From the NCBI RefSeq assembly GCF_004115085.1, contig NZ_QXJP01000001.1, forward strand, positions 62,001-126,000: a stretch of 64,000 bases of DNA. The letters run 5' to 3'. The DNA comes from Longirhabdus pacifica (lineage in GTDB: Bacteria > Bacillota > Bacilli > Paenibacillales > DSM-105158). Of the stretch, positions 46,686-55,599 are shown piece after piece. A model generated the notes under the pieces. That model did no database searches, was not told the origin of the DNA, and saw nothing but the letters and a program-made list of their open reading frames with translations. A program made the position numbers and the translations under genes. How positions within the stretch are numbered: the stretch's first letter is position 1; the number at the start of each line of letters is the position of its first letter.

Positions 46686-48194
46686 ATGCTTATTTACTTA
46701 CTTGCGGACTCTTCCCATACGCAAGTAAAAATCATGAATGAAACCTTAACAGCCCGTGCGTGGGAAATTGAACACTCACCACAAGATGCGTTTGAACATT
46801 GTAGAATGGAGAATAAACACCCTTTTATTCTTCACTTTGATGTAGCTTCCATATGTAAACATATACCGCTCCTAAAATTAGCAAAAAGAAAAAATGCCGT
46901 GCGAATGTTACATGTATTTAACGATGAAATTAGTAAAAAACATATAGCAGGTCGACACAATCCATACGCGTCTTTAGTATCTGAAGAACATCCAGATGAA
47001 AATAAGAAGTGGAAAACGATAAAACAATATGCATCCCTTTTTTCTTGTTGCATCGTTTCTGATTATATGGTGGCTAATGCACTGAAAAAATATTTTCAAC
47101 GTATCTATGTTTTACCTGAGATGATTCATTTTCGCAATTTATCCCCAGTCTACACCTGTACTTCCGAAGAACCAGTCATTGCTTATGCTAAAAGAGATAA
47201 AGAAAGTGAGCAGGTTGTACAACGCATTTTTAAACAATTAGCTGAAGCAGGTTTTGATTTTGAAACTAAAGCCATAGTGCCACACAAATATGAGGATAGA
47301 ATAGATGATCTTTGTCAGGCGAATATCATCATGGATTACGATTTGCATGGGTCACTAAACTATTTTACAAAAGTATGCATGGCATTAGGCAAGCCAGTGG
47401 TAACACATATCTCTAAAGATATTTACACTCGATTACCTGCTGAAATTCCACTCCATCACTGTTCTCCTCCAAAATTATATGAAAAATTACAACACCTCAT
47501 CTCACATTACAATGAATGGATAGATGCAGGGCATGAAAATAGAAAATACGTTAAAACATATCATGAACCTCAGCAGACATGCTCCCATTTAAAGTGGATA
47601 TATCGTCGTGAATATCAAATTATGAATGGAAATGAAGTGGGTTTCCCATCTGTGGTAGACTGTCAGGATTATGTTCCAAAGCAATTCAGAATGGACTTGA
47701 AGACACGATATATTACGACGAATCATGAAGTAATAACGAAAACATACGAAATAAATGAAACTCCCTCTGCCCCGTCCCTTCTACGTTATAAGCCGGCTTT
47801 ACAATGTTTTCGTAAAGAAAATGAAGGCATTTGTTTTAAATTTAGTATGGATCAAATGGAAGAACAAGACCAAATAAAACAAGCTAAACTCATTGTTCCT
47901 TTTCAAAAAGATATGGAGCAATTTGAACTTTACATCATGAAAGAGGACTGGGACGAAAAAGAAATGGAACAGACGTCATTCACCCAAAAGCAAATGGAAC
48001 TCGCTTTCTGCGTAGATTTAACAAATAAATATAAAGAGACAAAATCTACATTGGAATGGGAATGTACGCCACTAGTTAGGCAATGGTTAGAGAATCAACA
48101 ACAAAATTTCGGTTTTTTCTTAAAAAATAATATGAAGTTAACTCCTGAAATCGTCTTGGAAACAAGTAACAATGAATCGACTCGTATGTTCTAG
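46686..48194 (+). CDS. GT-B glycosyltransferase-like protein fused to a DNRLRE-like domain
   Basis: A 502-residue two-part protein. Residues 1 to about 325 look like a GT-B glycosyltransferase and share the block MALGKPVVTHISKDIY...PxExP...LYEKLQ with the GT-B protein encoded at 50277-51260. The C-terminal 150 residues resemble a DNRLRE domain: beta-rich, MKEDWDEKEMEQTSF, then CTPLVRQWLENQQQNFGFFL, matching the W-E and 'V-x-x-W...N-[FY]-G' pattern of that family. Such a fusion is unusual. RBS GAGGAGGG is 6 bases from ATG 46686. Last gene of the operon. Confidence 0.6.
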   Translation: MLIYLLADSSHTQVKIMNETLTARAWEIEHSPQDAFEHCRMENKHPFILHFDVASICKHIPLLKLAKRKNAVRMLHVFNDEISKKHIAGRHNPYASLVSEEHPDENKKWKTIKQYASLFSCCIVSDYMVANALKKYFQRIYVLPEMIHFRNLSPVYTCTSEEPVIAYAKRDKESEQVVQRIFKQLAEAGFDFETKAIVPHKYEDRIDDLCQANIIMDYDLHGSLNYFTKVCMALGKPVVTHISKDIYTRLPAEIPLHHCSPPKLYEKLQHLISHYNEWIDAGHENRKYVKTYHEPQQTCSHLKWIYRREYQIMNGNEVGFPSVVDCQDYVPKQFRMDLKTRYITTNHEVITKTYEINETPSAPSLLRYKPALQCFRKENEGICFKFSMDQMEEQDQIKQAKLIVPFQKDMEQFELYIMKEDWDEKEMEQTSFTQKQMELAFCVDLTNKYKETKSTLEWECTPLVRQWLENQQQNFGFFLKNNMKLTPEIVLETSNNESTRMF

Positions 48195-48243
48195 GATAGA
48201 AGTTGTCATATTAGAAATATACACATTATAGGAGTTGAATACA

Positions 48244-48981
48244 TTGAAATATAAAAGCATCATGAAAAAATGTAGCATAGCACTATTGTGTAGTATGCTT
48301 ATTTTTTGTTCTGGAATTGGACATGCCGAGGCTTTTGGTGTTGGTGCAAAAGGTCCGGATGTTTACGCCGTACAATCCATGCTTAAATCCATTGGCTATT
48401 TTGGAGGTACTATTGACGGTATATATGGTCCGATGACAAAGCAAGGCGTCATGTATTTTCAGAGTAAATATGGATTGCCGCAAACAGGTGCTGTGGATTC
48501 GAAAACGTTACAGTCTATTTTATGGGCCTATGCCAATGTGAAAATAAGTAAGGCACCACAGCAACAACCAGAGGAACCTAAGCAACCAACAGAGGGGTTA
48601 ACTGAAGACGAAAATTTAATGTTGTCGTTAGTGAATCAGGCAAGAGCAAGTGCAGGTCTACCTGCTTTAAGTATCGATTTGCAACTAACAAAAGCAGCGA
48701 GAGCAAAAAGCCAAGACATGATCAATAAAAATTATTTCTCTCACCAATCCCCCACGTATGGTTCCGTGTCTCAAATGTTAAAAACATTCGGTATTTCTTA
48801 TCGCGCTGTCGGAGAAAACATTGCATGTAATTCATCTACAAACGGCGCACATACCGCATTAATGAACTCTTCAGGCCATCGAGCCAACATTCTTGGTTCT
48901 CAATATACGTACATTGGTATTGGCATAGTAGATGGCGGTAAGTGTGGAAAAATGTTTACCCAGCTATTTATTAGTAAATGA
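48244..48981 (+). CDS. peptidoglycan-binding and CAP-domain secreted protein
   Basis: A 245-residue exported protein. Signal peptide to about residue 30 (cleavage near GHAEA), a PG_binding_1 domain (GAKGPDVYAVQSMLKSIGYF, DGIYGPMT), a proline/glutamine linker, then a CAP/SCP domain of the YkwD type (LVNQARASAGLPAL, YFSHQSPTYG, GENIAC, SGHRANILG). Such proteins occur in spore coats and cell walls of Bacillus; their activity is not established. TTG start at 48244 is 9 bases after AGGAG. Confidence 0.85.
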   Translation: MKYKSIMKKCSIALLCSMLIFCSGIGHAEAFGVGAKGPDVYAVQSMLKSIGYFGGTIDGIYGPMTKQGVMYFQSKYGLPQTGAVDSKTLQSILWAYANVKISKAPQQQPEEPKQPTEGLTEDENLMLSLVNQARASAGLPALSIDLQLTKAARAKSQDMINKNYFSHQSPTYGSVSQMLKTFGISYRAVGENIACNSSTNGAHTALMNSSGHRANILGSQYTYIGIGIVDGGKCGKMFTQLFISK

Positions 48982-49093
48982 CGTTGTAAGATATTTGGTA
49001 CGTATTCCAAACATTGTAGAGCATGAAAATAAACCATTAACCCCATCCTAAGAAGGAACAAAAAACATTACAGGATGGAGGAAATACATCAAG

Positions 49094-49771
49094 ATGAAAT
49101 CAAAATGGTTATTGTTAACGATAAGTTTTATGTTCATTTTCTCTGCAGCAGCTTGTACGAACGACACAATGGATGAAGGTCGCGAGCAGGAAAGAATGAA
49201 TAACTACAGCACTCGCAACAACATGGGTATGAATAATATGGAAAGAAGGGTTGATCCATATTACAGTAACAGAGGGAACACGATGGACAGAATGAACCAA
49301 ACTACACGTCGTTTCTCTTTTAATCAAAACGCACGGTTTGAAGTTGGTCAAGCTATCGCAGATAAGTTAACCAAACTACGCGAAGTGGAAAGAGCCAACG
49401 TGTTAGTAACAGATAACAACTGTTTCGTTGCTGTAGACATGAATGACCGATTTGGGTACAGAAACAACTACAACGGTTACAGACCATATAACACAAGTGA
49501 TCAGTTTGCTAATGATAATTTGACTTCTGCAATGAAAGATAAAATTAGAGCTGAAGTAAAAAAAGTAGATCATGATGTGAAAAATGTTTACATCTCAGCT
49601 AACCCAGACTTTGTGGAAAGAATGAATGGGTACGCTACACAAATCAGACAAGGGAGACCTGGTACAGGGTTTGTGAATGAATTTAGTAATATGATTGAAC
49701 GGGTTTTCCCAATGAATGCAACAAGAAATGATGATATGAGAATGAAAAGAAATATGGATTACAACAGATAA
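49094..49771 (+). CDS. YhcN/YlaJ-family sporulation lipoprotein
   Basis: A 225-residue lipoprotein: signal peptide with lipobox SAAAC, an N/M/R-rich low-complexity stretch (residues 35-75), then the YhcN/YlaJ domain with IADKLTKLREVERANVLVTDNNCFVAVD and VKKVDHDVKNVYISANPDFVERM. Family members are found in the spore inner membrane and cortex region. AGGATGGAGG-like RBS upstream. It stands alone between the CAP gene and a minus-strand gene. Confidence 0.85.
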   Translation: MKSKWLLLTISFMFIFSAAACTNDTMDEGREQERMNNYSTRNNMGMNNMERRVDPYYSNRGNTMDRMNQTTRRFSFNQNARFEVGQAIADKLTKLREVERANVLVTDNNCFVAVDMNDRFGYRNNYNGYRPYNTSDQFANDNLTSAMKDKIRAEVKKVDHDVKNVYISANPDFVERMNGYATQIRQGRPGTGFVNEFSNMIERVFPMNATRNDDMRMKRNMDYNR

Positions 49772-49810
49772 TTAACGCCAGCCCTCTCCATTAGGTGGAC
49801 GGGGCTTGTT

Positions 49811-50224
49811 TCACGTATTGGAAGTGTAAAAAACTAAGTAAGGCATGGCCGCTGCATGTATTTGCTCTGGATATAATATATAAATGCCGTGATTTTCTTC
49901 TCCTTTATTTCTTTTCCAATCTTGATATAAGTGCGTAATGGGTAAAATGAACTCTTGCGGATACGCACTGGCTTCTACTTGCTGAAGCAATTGTGCAGGC
50001 TGTGGAAAGTGGTGTTGATGAATGACATCCGTTTCGGACCATCCTTGAGATAACTGTTTTACTACGATGGTTCCGAAAGGAATGTTTTGTAATGGGATAT
50101 GAAGTTTCATTTCTTTTAAGTAAGCATCTGGGAAAATGGTAATGTTGAAAGAAACGTAAGTTTCATTTTGCTTTTGTGCAAAACGGTTTGGAACATAATA
50201 TATGCGATCACTAAAGTTGTTCAC
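49811..50224 (-). CDS. small DNRLRE-like domain protein
   Basis: A 137-residue protein, no signal peptide. The middle and end resemble a DNRLRE domain: LSQGWSETDVIHQHHFP, then ILPITHLYQDWKRNKGEENHGIYIL, i.e. the W-[ST]-E and W-x(n)-N-[HYF]-G-I pattern. It is a stand-alone version of the domain fused to the GT-B protein at 46686-48194. GTG start with AAGGGGTGA upstream. Followed on the same strand, 52 bp away, from the GT-B gene. May be a structural or glycan-binding spore protein; no firm function. Confidence 0.5.
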   Translation of the reverse strand: MNNFSDRIYYVPNRFAQKQNETYVSFNITIFPDAYLKEMKLHIPLQNIPFGTIVVKQLSQGWSETDVIHQHHFPQPAQLLQQVEASAYPQEFILPITHLYQDWKRNKGEENHGIYILYPEQIHAAAMPYLVFYTSNT

Positions 50225-50276
50225 TGCATTTATTCACCCCTTTTGTTCATGGTCGTTCGCTACGATATCATGAAAA

Positions 50277-51260
50277 CTAAATTTGTTTATAGATGCCCAG
50301 TAATTGAGAAGCAACAACTTCTTTATCATGTACTTCTTTAGCATATTGACTGCCTTTAAGGCCTAACTCTGTTCTAAAGTCTTTGTTTTCCAATAAGCAT
50401 TGTAATTTCTCATATAACGTATTAGGATTCGCATTGGCAATGGGAAGTTCTGGTGGGAACTTATTCACTAAATCCTCTCGAATATAACCGACGATAGGTT
50501 TCCCTAAAGCCATACCTTCAACAGCTAACAAACCGTATGAACCACAGAGAATTTGATCGATAATAATGTCTGCTTTTTGGTAAAACTCTCTAGCTTTGTG
50601 GTGGTTCATTTTTTCAATGCGCATATAGTCAAAGTCGTAATTATGTTTCAATTGACGAATGACTTCTTCAATTTGATTGGTTCCTTTGAATTTGGGCTGT
50701 GTTGGTGCGTGAACGATAAGAGGTTTTTTATTGTTTACAGCAGCGTTTTCTGGTGTGAATTTATCAAGATCTATAGCAATAGGTACCACATGCACATGTT
50801 TATAGTATGGACTTACATACTCATATACTTCGTAATCTTGCACAATCGCATGTTCAATGTACGCGGCGTTTAATTTTAATCTAAATGTAATCATATCGTT
50901 TGGCGGGGAATCCTCTGTATTCACAAATGGGTTTTTAGCTTTAGCTATATCGTGAAAACGAACATCATTGCCCCAATGATGCATCAATACTTTTTTGTTT
51001 TTGTGTATCAACGTTTCTAAATCGGACCGATCGACATGCAATGAGCTGTTGTAATGGAAGTGAAATACATCGTAGAAATTCATAATATGATGTGCTATGC
51101 TCTGAATTTCATAAGCAGATACATTAATAATATGATCTTCGTAACCAAGATAAGAATGAAACGTGTTATATCCGCTAGCTATATGTCCTCTTTTTTTAAA
51201 TTCTTTGCACATTATCCCCATCTGTCCTGCTATTTCAATCGTCCCGTGTAAGATCTTCAT
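50277..51260 (-). CDS. GT-B glycosyltransferase
   Basis: A 327-residue GT-B fold glycosyltransferase. Start MKILHGTIEIAGQMGI, an N-terminal domain with LMHHWGNDVR, and a C-terminal donor domain containing HAPTQPKFKGT and the nucleotide-binding segment SYGLLAVEGMALGKPIVGY. It shares the C-terminal block with the GT-B/DNRLRE fusion protein. AGGAGG is 6 bases before ATG 51260, so the in-frame extension upstream is rejected. Transcribed with the DNRLRE-like gene, opposite to the main cluster. Confidence 0.8.
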   Translation of the reverse strand: MKILHGTIEIAGQMGIMCKEFKKRGHIASGYNTFHSYLGYEDHIINVSAYEIQSIAHHIMNFYDVFHFHYNSSLHVDRSDLETLIHKNKKVLMHHWGNDVRFHDIAKAKNPFVNTEDSPPNDMITFRLKLNAAYIEHAIVQDYEVYEYVSPYYKHVHVVPIAIDLDKFTPENAAVNNKKPLIVHAPTQPKFKGTNQIEEVIRQLKHNYDFDYMRIEKMNHHKAREFYQKADIIIDQILCGSYGLLAVEGMALGKPIVGYIREDLVNKFPPELPIANANPNTLYEKLQCLLENKDFRTELGLKGSQYAKEVHDKEVVASQLLGIYKQI

Positions 51261-51464
51261 GGTATACCTCCTACGATTCGGGGTTGTTGCCATAATATAT
51301 TCTTTTTTTTATGGGGGTTTGCACGTCCATGACAAATAAGGGTTACTGTCCTATCTTTGATGGTCACAGCACTTGTTATAAACATCTTCACGTCAAGCGA
51401 ATAACATAAAGAAAGGTAAAATATTTGCAGCAAGTTACGACGTGTATGAATGGAGGAGAATGAA

Positions 51465-52403
51465 GTGAAATTTGAGCATGTTTTAGTTACCGGTGGGGCA
51501 GGCTTTATAGGATCTCAATTAATCTCTGCTCTACTTCCACTTGCATCGCATATTCATGTCATTGACGACCTTTCAACGGGTAGAATAGAGCATATCCCTA
51601 AAGCAGAACATATTACTTTTTATCACGATAGTATTAATAACGATATATTGTTAGAAAAAATTTTACCTAACATACAATATATATTTCATTTAGCGTGCCG
51701 TAATTTAATATTATCAGCAGATGATCTAATGCAAGATTTTCAAACCAACTTATTAGGCACGATGACGTTGCTGAACAAAGTAAAGACGCATGGTCATCAA
51801 GTAAAGAAAATAATGTATACTTCTACTGCTTCTGTATACGGAGATGCAGATATCCTTCCTACACCTGAAACGTACCATCAAATCAAACTTCCCTACCCAG
51901 CTAGTAAATTTTCAGCAGAACATTACTGTCATGTGTACTATCATATGTATCAACTCCCGATTTCCATATTACGATTATCGAATGTATATGGCAGAGGACA
52001 AGTAAAGGAAAATCCATATTGTGGAGTCGTCACAAAATTTTTTGAAGCCGCAATGAACAATAACCCTATTATTATTTATGGAGATGGAAATCAAACAAGA
52101 GATTTTACGTACATTGACGATGCTATTCAAGCGATATTGCTAACTGCGAAGCATCATGTGCATGGCCAAGTGTATAACGTGGGAACAGGTGTGGAAACAA
52201 GTATCAATACATTAGCGGATAGTATCACTACTTTATTAGGTCATGAAAATGGTGAGAGAATAAATAAAGAAAAGCGAGTCGTCGATACGGTAAACCGAAG
52301 AGTGATGGACGTTCGTTATATTGAAAAAGAAATAAATTGGAGAGCAAAATATAATTTGAGTGAAGGATTACATCATACGTTGGAATGGATCAAACATGTT
52401 TAA
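51465..52403 (+). CDS. NAD-dependent nucleotide-sugar epimerase/dehydratase
   Basis: A 312-residue extended short-chain dehydrogenase. VLVTGGAGFIGSQL binds NAD; MYTSTASVYG and YPASKFSAEHY supply the catalytic serine/threonine, tyrosine and lysine; YGDGNQTRDFTYIDD is typical of the UDP-hexose 4-epimerase/decarboxylase group. Probably converts a UDP-sugar used by neighbouring glycosyltransferases. GTG start at 51465, 6 bases after GGAGGAG; the ATG at 51450 precedes that RBS. Confidence 0.85.
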   Translation: MKFEHVLVTGGAGFIGSQLISALLPLASHIHVIDDLSTGRIEHIPKAEHITFYHDSINNDILLEKILPNIQYIFHLACRNLILSADDLMQDFQTNLLGTMTLLNKVKTHGHQVKKIMYTSTASVYGDADILPTPETYHQIKLPYPASKFSAEHYCHVYYHMYQLPISILRLSNVYGRGQVKENPYCGVVTKFFEAAMNNNPIIIYGDGNQTRDFTYIDDAIQAILLTAKHHVHGQVYNVGTGVETSINTLADSITTLLGHENGERINKEKRVVDTVNRRVMDVRYIEKEINWRAKYNLSEGLHHTLEWIKHV

Positions 52404-52459
52404 GTCTGAAGAAGATCATGTTATTAGACATAAAGTGCCCATTTTTACATTGTATGCTC

Positions 52460-52487
52460 ACGAATAAAATCACTACGTCATAAAATA
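52460..52487 (+). promoter_or_regulatory. candidate SigK promoter of gerE
   Basis: AC at 52460-52461, 17-bp spacer, CATAAAATA at 52479-52487, matching the SigK form AC-N16/17-CATAnnnTA, about 60 bp before gerE. gerE is SigK-dependent in B. subtilis. Confidence 0.55.
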
Positions 52488-52548
52488 TGTTGACTGTATC
52501 CCTTAACCTTGTAAAACCAAGCCCGAGCAAGGAGGGGTGGCACTATTG

Positions 52549-52770
52549 ATGGGTACTAACAATCAAAAAAAATTCATTTTAACCAATCGTGAGCGAGAAG
52601 TGTTCGAATTATTAGTAAAAGACAAAACAACAAAAGAAATCGCCATGGAACTTTATATTAGCGAAAAAACAGTGCGCAATCATATATCAAACGTAATGCA
52701 AAAACTCAATGTAAAAGGCCGTTCACAAGCAGTAGTAGAATTGATTAGATTAGGGGAAATAAAAATATAA
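52549..52770 (+). CDS. gerE: spore-coat transcription regulator GerE
   Basis: A 73-residue LuxR-type HTH protein that acts late in the mother cell, activating or repressing SigK-dependent coat genes. Nearly the whole protein is the HTH: LTNREREVFELLVKDKTTKEIA, ISEKTVRNHISNVMQKL, KGRSQAVVELIRLGE, very close to B. subtilis GerE (74 residues). The start is ATG 52549 (11 bases from AAGGAGGGG) or TTG 52546 (8 bases); GTG 52537 overlaps the RBS. A SigK-like promoter lies upstream. It marks the end of the glycan cluster. Confidence 0.94.
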   Translation: MGTNNQKKFILTNREREVFELLVKDKTTKEIAMELYISEKTVRNHISNVMQKLNVKGRSQAVVELIRLGEIKI

Positions 52771-52803
52771 TGCATGAAAGAAAGCAAGTATAACAAAAAT
52801 GAA

Positions 52804-52922
52804 TGCACTATTTAGTTAGCTAGTTCATATTTATCATCAATAGTGCAGGAAATCTTACCATGATAGTATGGTGGGAGATAACATTGCACATTTGACAAGA
52901 GCAAGGAGAAATCCTTGCTCTT
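52804..52922 (+). other. three consecutive hairpins downstream of gerE
   Basis: Arms TGCACTATT (52804-52812) and AATAGTGCA (52839-52847); an imperfect stem around 52852-52879 (TTACCAT/ATGGTGG); and AAGAGCAAGGA-GAAA-TCCTTGCTCTT (52897-52922), 11 perfect pairs with a GNRA loop. None has a T run, so these are not ordinary terminators. The rest of the 240-bp gap is featureless. Confidence 0.5.
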
Positions 52923-53011
52923 CGAATGTAAAGAAGTGATATAGCACTTTATTTATGGAGAAAAATACATTAAAATGACATCAGAAGTTTAAAACGATGG
53001 ATGTGTTGTAT

Positions 53012-53752
53012 ATGGAAAATTGGTATAAGCGTAGTTTTGGAGAAGATTATTTGGAAGTGTATAAACATCGGAATGTGCAAGGTGCGTATCAAGAAATACA
53101 AAATATGATGGGATGGCTGCATTTACCAAAAGGTGCAACCATACTAGATTTATGTTGCGGAATGGGAAGACATGCACTGGCGTTACATCATTTTGGCTAT
53201 AAGGTGACAGGTATTGATTTATCTGAGGTGTTGTTAGATGAGGCAAGGAAGCTTGATGTCAACCACGATGTTGAATGGGTACATGGAGATATGAGACAAG
53301 TACCTATACGGAAACAATTTGATGTGGTGGTTAATTTATTTACTTCCTTCGGTTATTTTACTGAGGATGAAGAAAACATGAAAGTATTGTTGGAAATACA
53401 AAGGTTATTAAAATATAATGGTACATTTGTTATTGATTTTTTAAACCCACAATATGTAAAAGAAAACCTTGTAGCTGCTTCCGAAAGAAAGCAAAGTGAC
53501 ATGACCATCTTGGAAGAAAGAAGGATACAAGATGAAGCAGTGCATAAAGTTATCACGATTTTGAAATCAGATCAAATCAAAAAACAATACAATGAGCACG
53601 TCAAGCTTTATAGTTTAGCGCAGTTCGAAAACATGTTTGAAAAGACGGATTTAAAATTAAGCAACGTCTACGGTGATTATGACAAATCTCCTTATGATCA
53701 ACACGTTTCTAAAAGAATGATTATGGTAGGAAAGAAGCTGAAAAGGCAATAA
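53012..53752 (+). CDS. class I SAM-dependent methyltransferase
   Basis: A 246-residue cytosolic methyltransferase. WYKRSFGEDYLEVYKHR is the start typical of a Bacillales group annotated as class I SAM methyltransferases; motif I is ILDLCCGMGRH, post-I GIDLS, then GDMRQVP. Substrate unknown. Start at ATG 53012 follows the family N-terminus; ATG 52997 would add five residues, and neither has a strong RBS. Followed after 35 bp by the MBL gene, possibly co-transcribed. Confidence 0.78.
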   Translation: MENWYKRSFGEDYLEVYKHRNVQGAYQEIQNMMGWLHLPKGATILDLCCGMGRHALALHHFGYKVTGIDLSEVLLDEARKLDVNHDVEWVHGDMRQVPIRKQFDVVVNLFTSFGYFTEDEENMKVLLEIQRLLKYNGTFVIDFLNPQYVKENLVAASERKQSDMTILEERRIQDEAVHKVITILKSDQIKKQYNEHVKLYSLAQFENMFEKTDLKLSNVYGDYDKSPYDQHVSKRMIMVGKKLKRQ

Positions 53753-53787
53753 ACACATAATACTGTATGTCACAAGGAGGTGATGCA

Positions 53788-54765
53788 ATGGAGAGGTTAA
53801 TACAACACGATCATGGTATATATCAAGTGAAGACGCCAGTTCCTTTTCCATTGAGATATGTTAATAGTTACTTACTAGAAGATGGTTCTGATGGGTACGT
53901 CCTCATCGATCCAGGATTACATAATAAAGAAACAAAAGAACATTGGAATCAAATATTAGCAGCGATGTCTATTTCGTTGCACTCTATACACAAAATTATC
54001 GTTACGCATCATCATCCTGATCATTATGGAATTTCCGGTTGGTTTCAACAACAAACCTCTGCCCCTGTTTATATGTTAGAAAAGGCATATGAAAGTACAA
54101 TGTCATTCAGGAAAATAGATCGGGCTAGAGAGCGGCTGTCCTCGTTTTATTTGGAAGAAGGTACGCCGGTTGATTTCACAAAAGAATTGGATAAGAATTT
54201 CTTTTCCTTCGATCAGCTTGTTTCTCCCCATCCTGAAGTCACAATCTTAAACAAACAAGAAACGTTACGTATAGGTGAACGGCATTATCGCCTGCTAGAA
54301 ACGGCAGGTCATGCTTCAGGTCATTTGTGTTTATATGAACCGAATGAAAAAATTATATTTTGTGCTGATCATGTATTACAAAGAATAACGCCTAATATTA
54401 GCTATGTACCAAATGGAGATGACAGAAATCCTCTTCAATCGTTTATTCAAGATTTACAGCGATTAGCAAAACTTGATGTAGTAAAGGCATTCCCTGGTCA
54501 CAGAGAACCTATTACAAATTTCAGTCAACGATGTGAAGACATTATACAACACCATGAGGAACGATTACATGAAATGCTGGAATCATTAAATGAACCAGCA
54601 ACTACGTACGATCTTTGCCTGCAAACGTTTGGAACCAGGCTGACGACACATCAGTTTCGCTTTGCAATAGGAGAAGTAGCAGCTCACTTAGTTTACCTAG
54701 TGTTGCGAGGCGATGTTAAGGTGGAACGAAAGAATCAAGTTAGGTATTATAGTAAAATTCAATAA
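53788..54765 (+). CDS. MBL-fold metallo-hydrolase
   Basis: A 325-residue metallo-beta-lactamase fold hydrolase. Metal motif THHHPDHYG (HxHxDH), then TAGHASGHLCLY and FCADHVL provide further ligands, and FPGHREPI the last histidine. The C-terminal 60 residues form a helical domain typical of the glyoxalase II-like/LACTB2-like group. Substrate unknown. AAGGAGGTGA, 4 bases from ATG 53788, is nearly a full anti-SD match. Confidence 0.85.
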   Translation: MERLIQHDHGIYQVKTPVPFPLRYVNSYLLEDGSDGYVLIDPGLHNKETKEHWNQILAAMSISLHSIHKIIVTHHHPDHYGISGWFQQQTSAPVYMLEKAYESTMSFRKIDRARERLSSFYLEEGTPVDFTKELDKNFFSFDQLVSPHPEVTILNKQETLRIGERHYRLLETAGHASGHLCLYEPNEKIIFCADHVLQRITPNISYVPNGDDRNPLQSFIQDLQRLAKLDVVKAFPGHREPITNFSQRCEDIIQHHEERLHEMLESLNEPATTYDLCLQTFGTRLTTHQFRFAIGEVAAHLVYLVLRGDVKVERKNQVRYYSKIQ

Positions 54766-54857
54766 ATGTAACATTGAATAAAGAATGACATAGAAGTTTA
54801 CGTCACAGTAGGCAGGCGTACAGCAATAAATATATCATGGTTGTAACAAACACCCAA

Positions 54858-54888
54858 AAAGGCGTTTACCTATATGGTAAGCGCCTTT
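54858..54888. terminator. bidirectional terminator between MBL gene and pgpA
   Basis: AAAGGCGTTTACC pairs with GGTAAGCGCCTTT (one G-T pair), TATA loop side, T-rich downstream and A-rich upstream. It serves both convergent genes. Confidence 0.8.
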
Positions 54889-54908
54889 CCTTTATTAACA
54901 ATGAAAGT

Positions 54909-55403
54909 TTAATCAGTAGCGTCATGTGCAATACGACTGCTTGCTGCAGCAGCAATAGCACCAATAATATCATCTAGAAATGTATGTGTATCCTTATCGT
55001 TTTTATCATTTAGTTTCTTCAAAACCCCTGGCTTTACTTTGTCAATGTAACCGAAATTAGTCAATCCGATACTACCGTATACATTGACGATAGATAAGGC
55101 TAATATTTCATCTACACCATATAGCCCCTCATCATGCACAATCATCTCTTGTAAAGAAGGGATTAGTTGATTTTTTTCTGCTAAGATGTCTAGTTGTATT
55201 CCAGTTAAAACGGCATTTTGTACTTCTCTTTTTTTCAAGACTCTTTCAACACTAATCATACATTCTTCCATTGTTAGATTAGGTACGTAATCTTTTTGCA
55301 AATACATGACTAATTCCGCAATTTCTTCTAGTTTGATTCCTCTTTCGTCTAGCCAATGCAGTGTATCTTGTTCTATTTTTTTACTGTTTAAACGATAAGC
55401 CAT
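54909..55403 (-). CDS. phosphatidylglycerophosphatase A family protein (YutG-like)
   Basis: A 164-residue protein of the PgpA family as found in Bacillus (YutG), which lacks the membrane helices of E. coli PgpA. Conserved features: ILTGIQLD-type helix (VLTGIQLDILAEK), DEGLYGVDEILALSIVNVYG, GYIDKVKPG and FLDDIIGAIAAAASSR with acidic residues near the C-terminus. The reaction would be removal of phosphate from PGP, but this has not been shown for all YutG-like proteins. RBS AGGAGTTG upstream. Confidence 0.8.
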   Translation of the reverse strand: MAYRLNSKKIEQDTLHWLDERGIKLEEIAELVMYLQKDYVPNLTMEECMISVERVLKKREVQNAVLTGIQLDILAEKNQLIPSLQEMIVHDEGLYGVDEILALSIVNVYGSIGLTNFGYIDKVKPGVLKKLNDKNDKDTHTFLDDIIGAIAAAASSRIAHDATD

Positions 55404-55599
55404 CTAATCAACTCCTAGTCATAGTCATAATATGTCCAATTATTGCAACTAGCCATTCATCTATTATAGCAAATTTTTGACTGTCATTTTCATTATGAAA
55501 TGCTGAAGGAGCTTCGAATGAGTAATTGGTCAAGTTGTGGTATAAATTTTTTGCAAGCTCGTATACATATAACAAAACAACTTGGGGAGGAGTAAAGGA

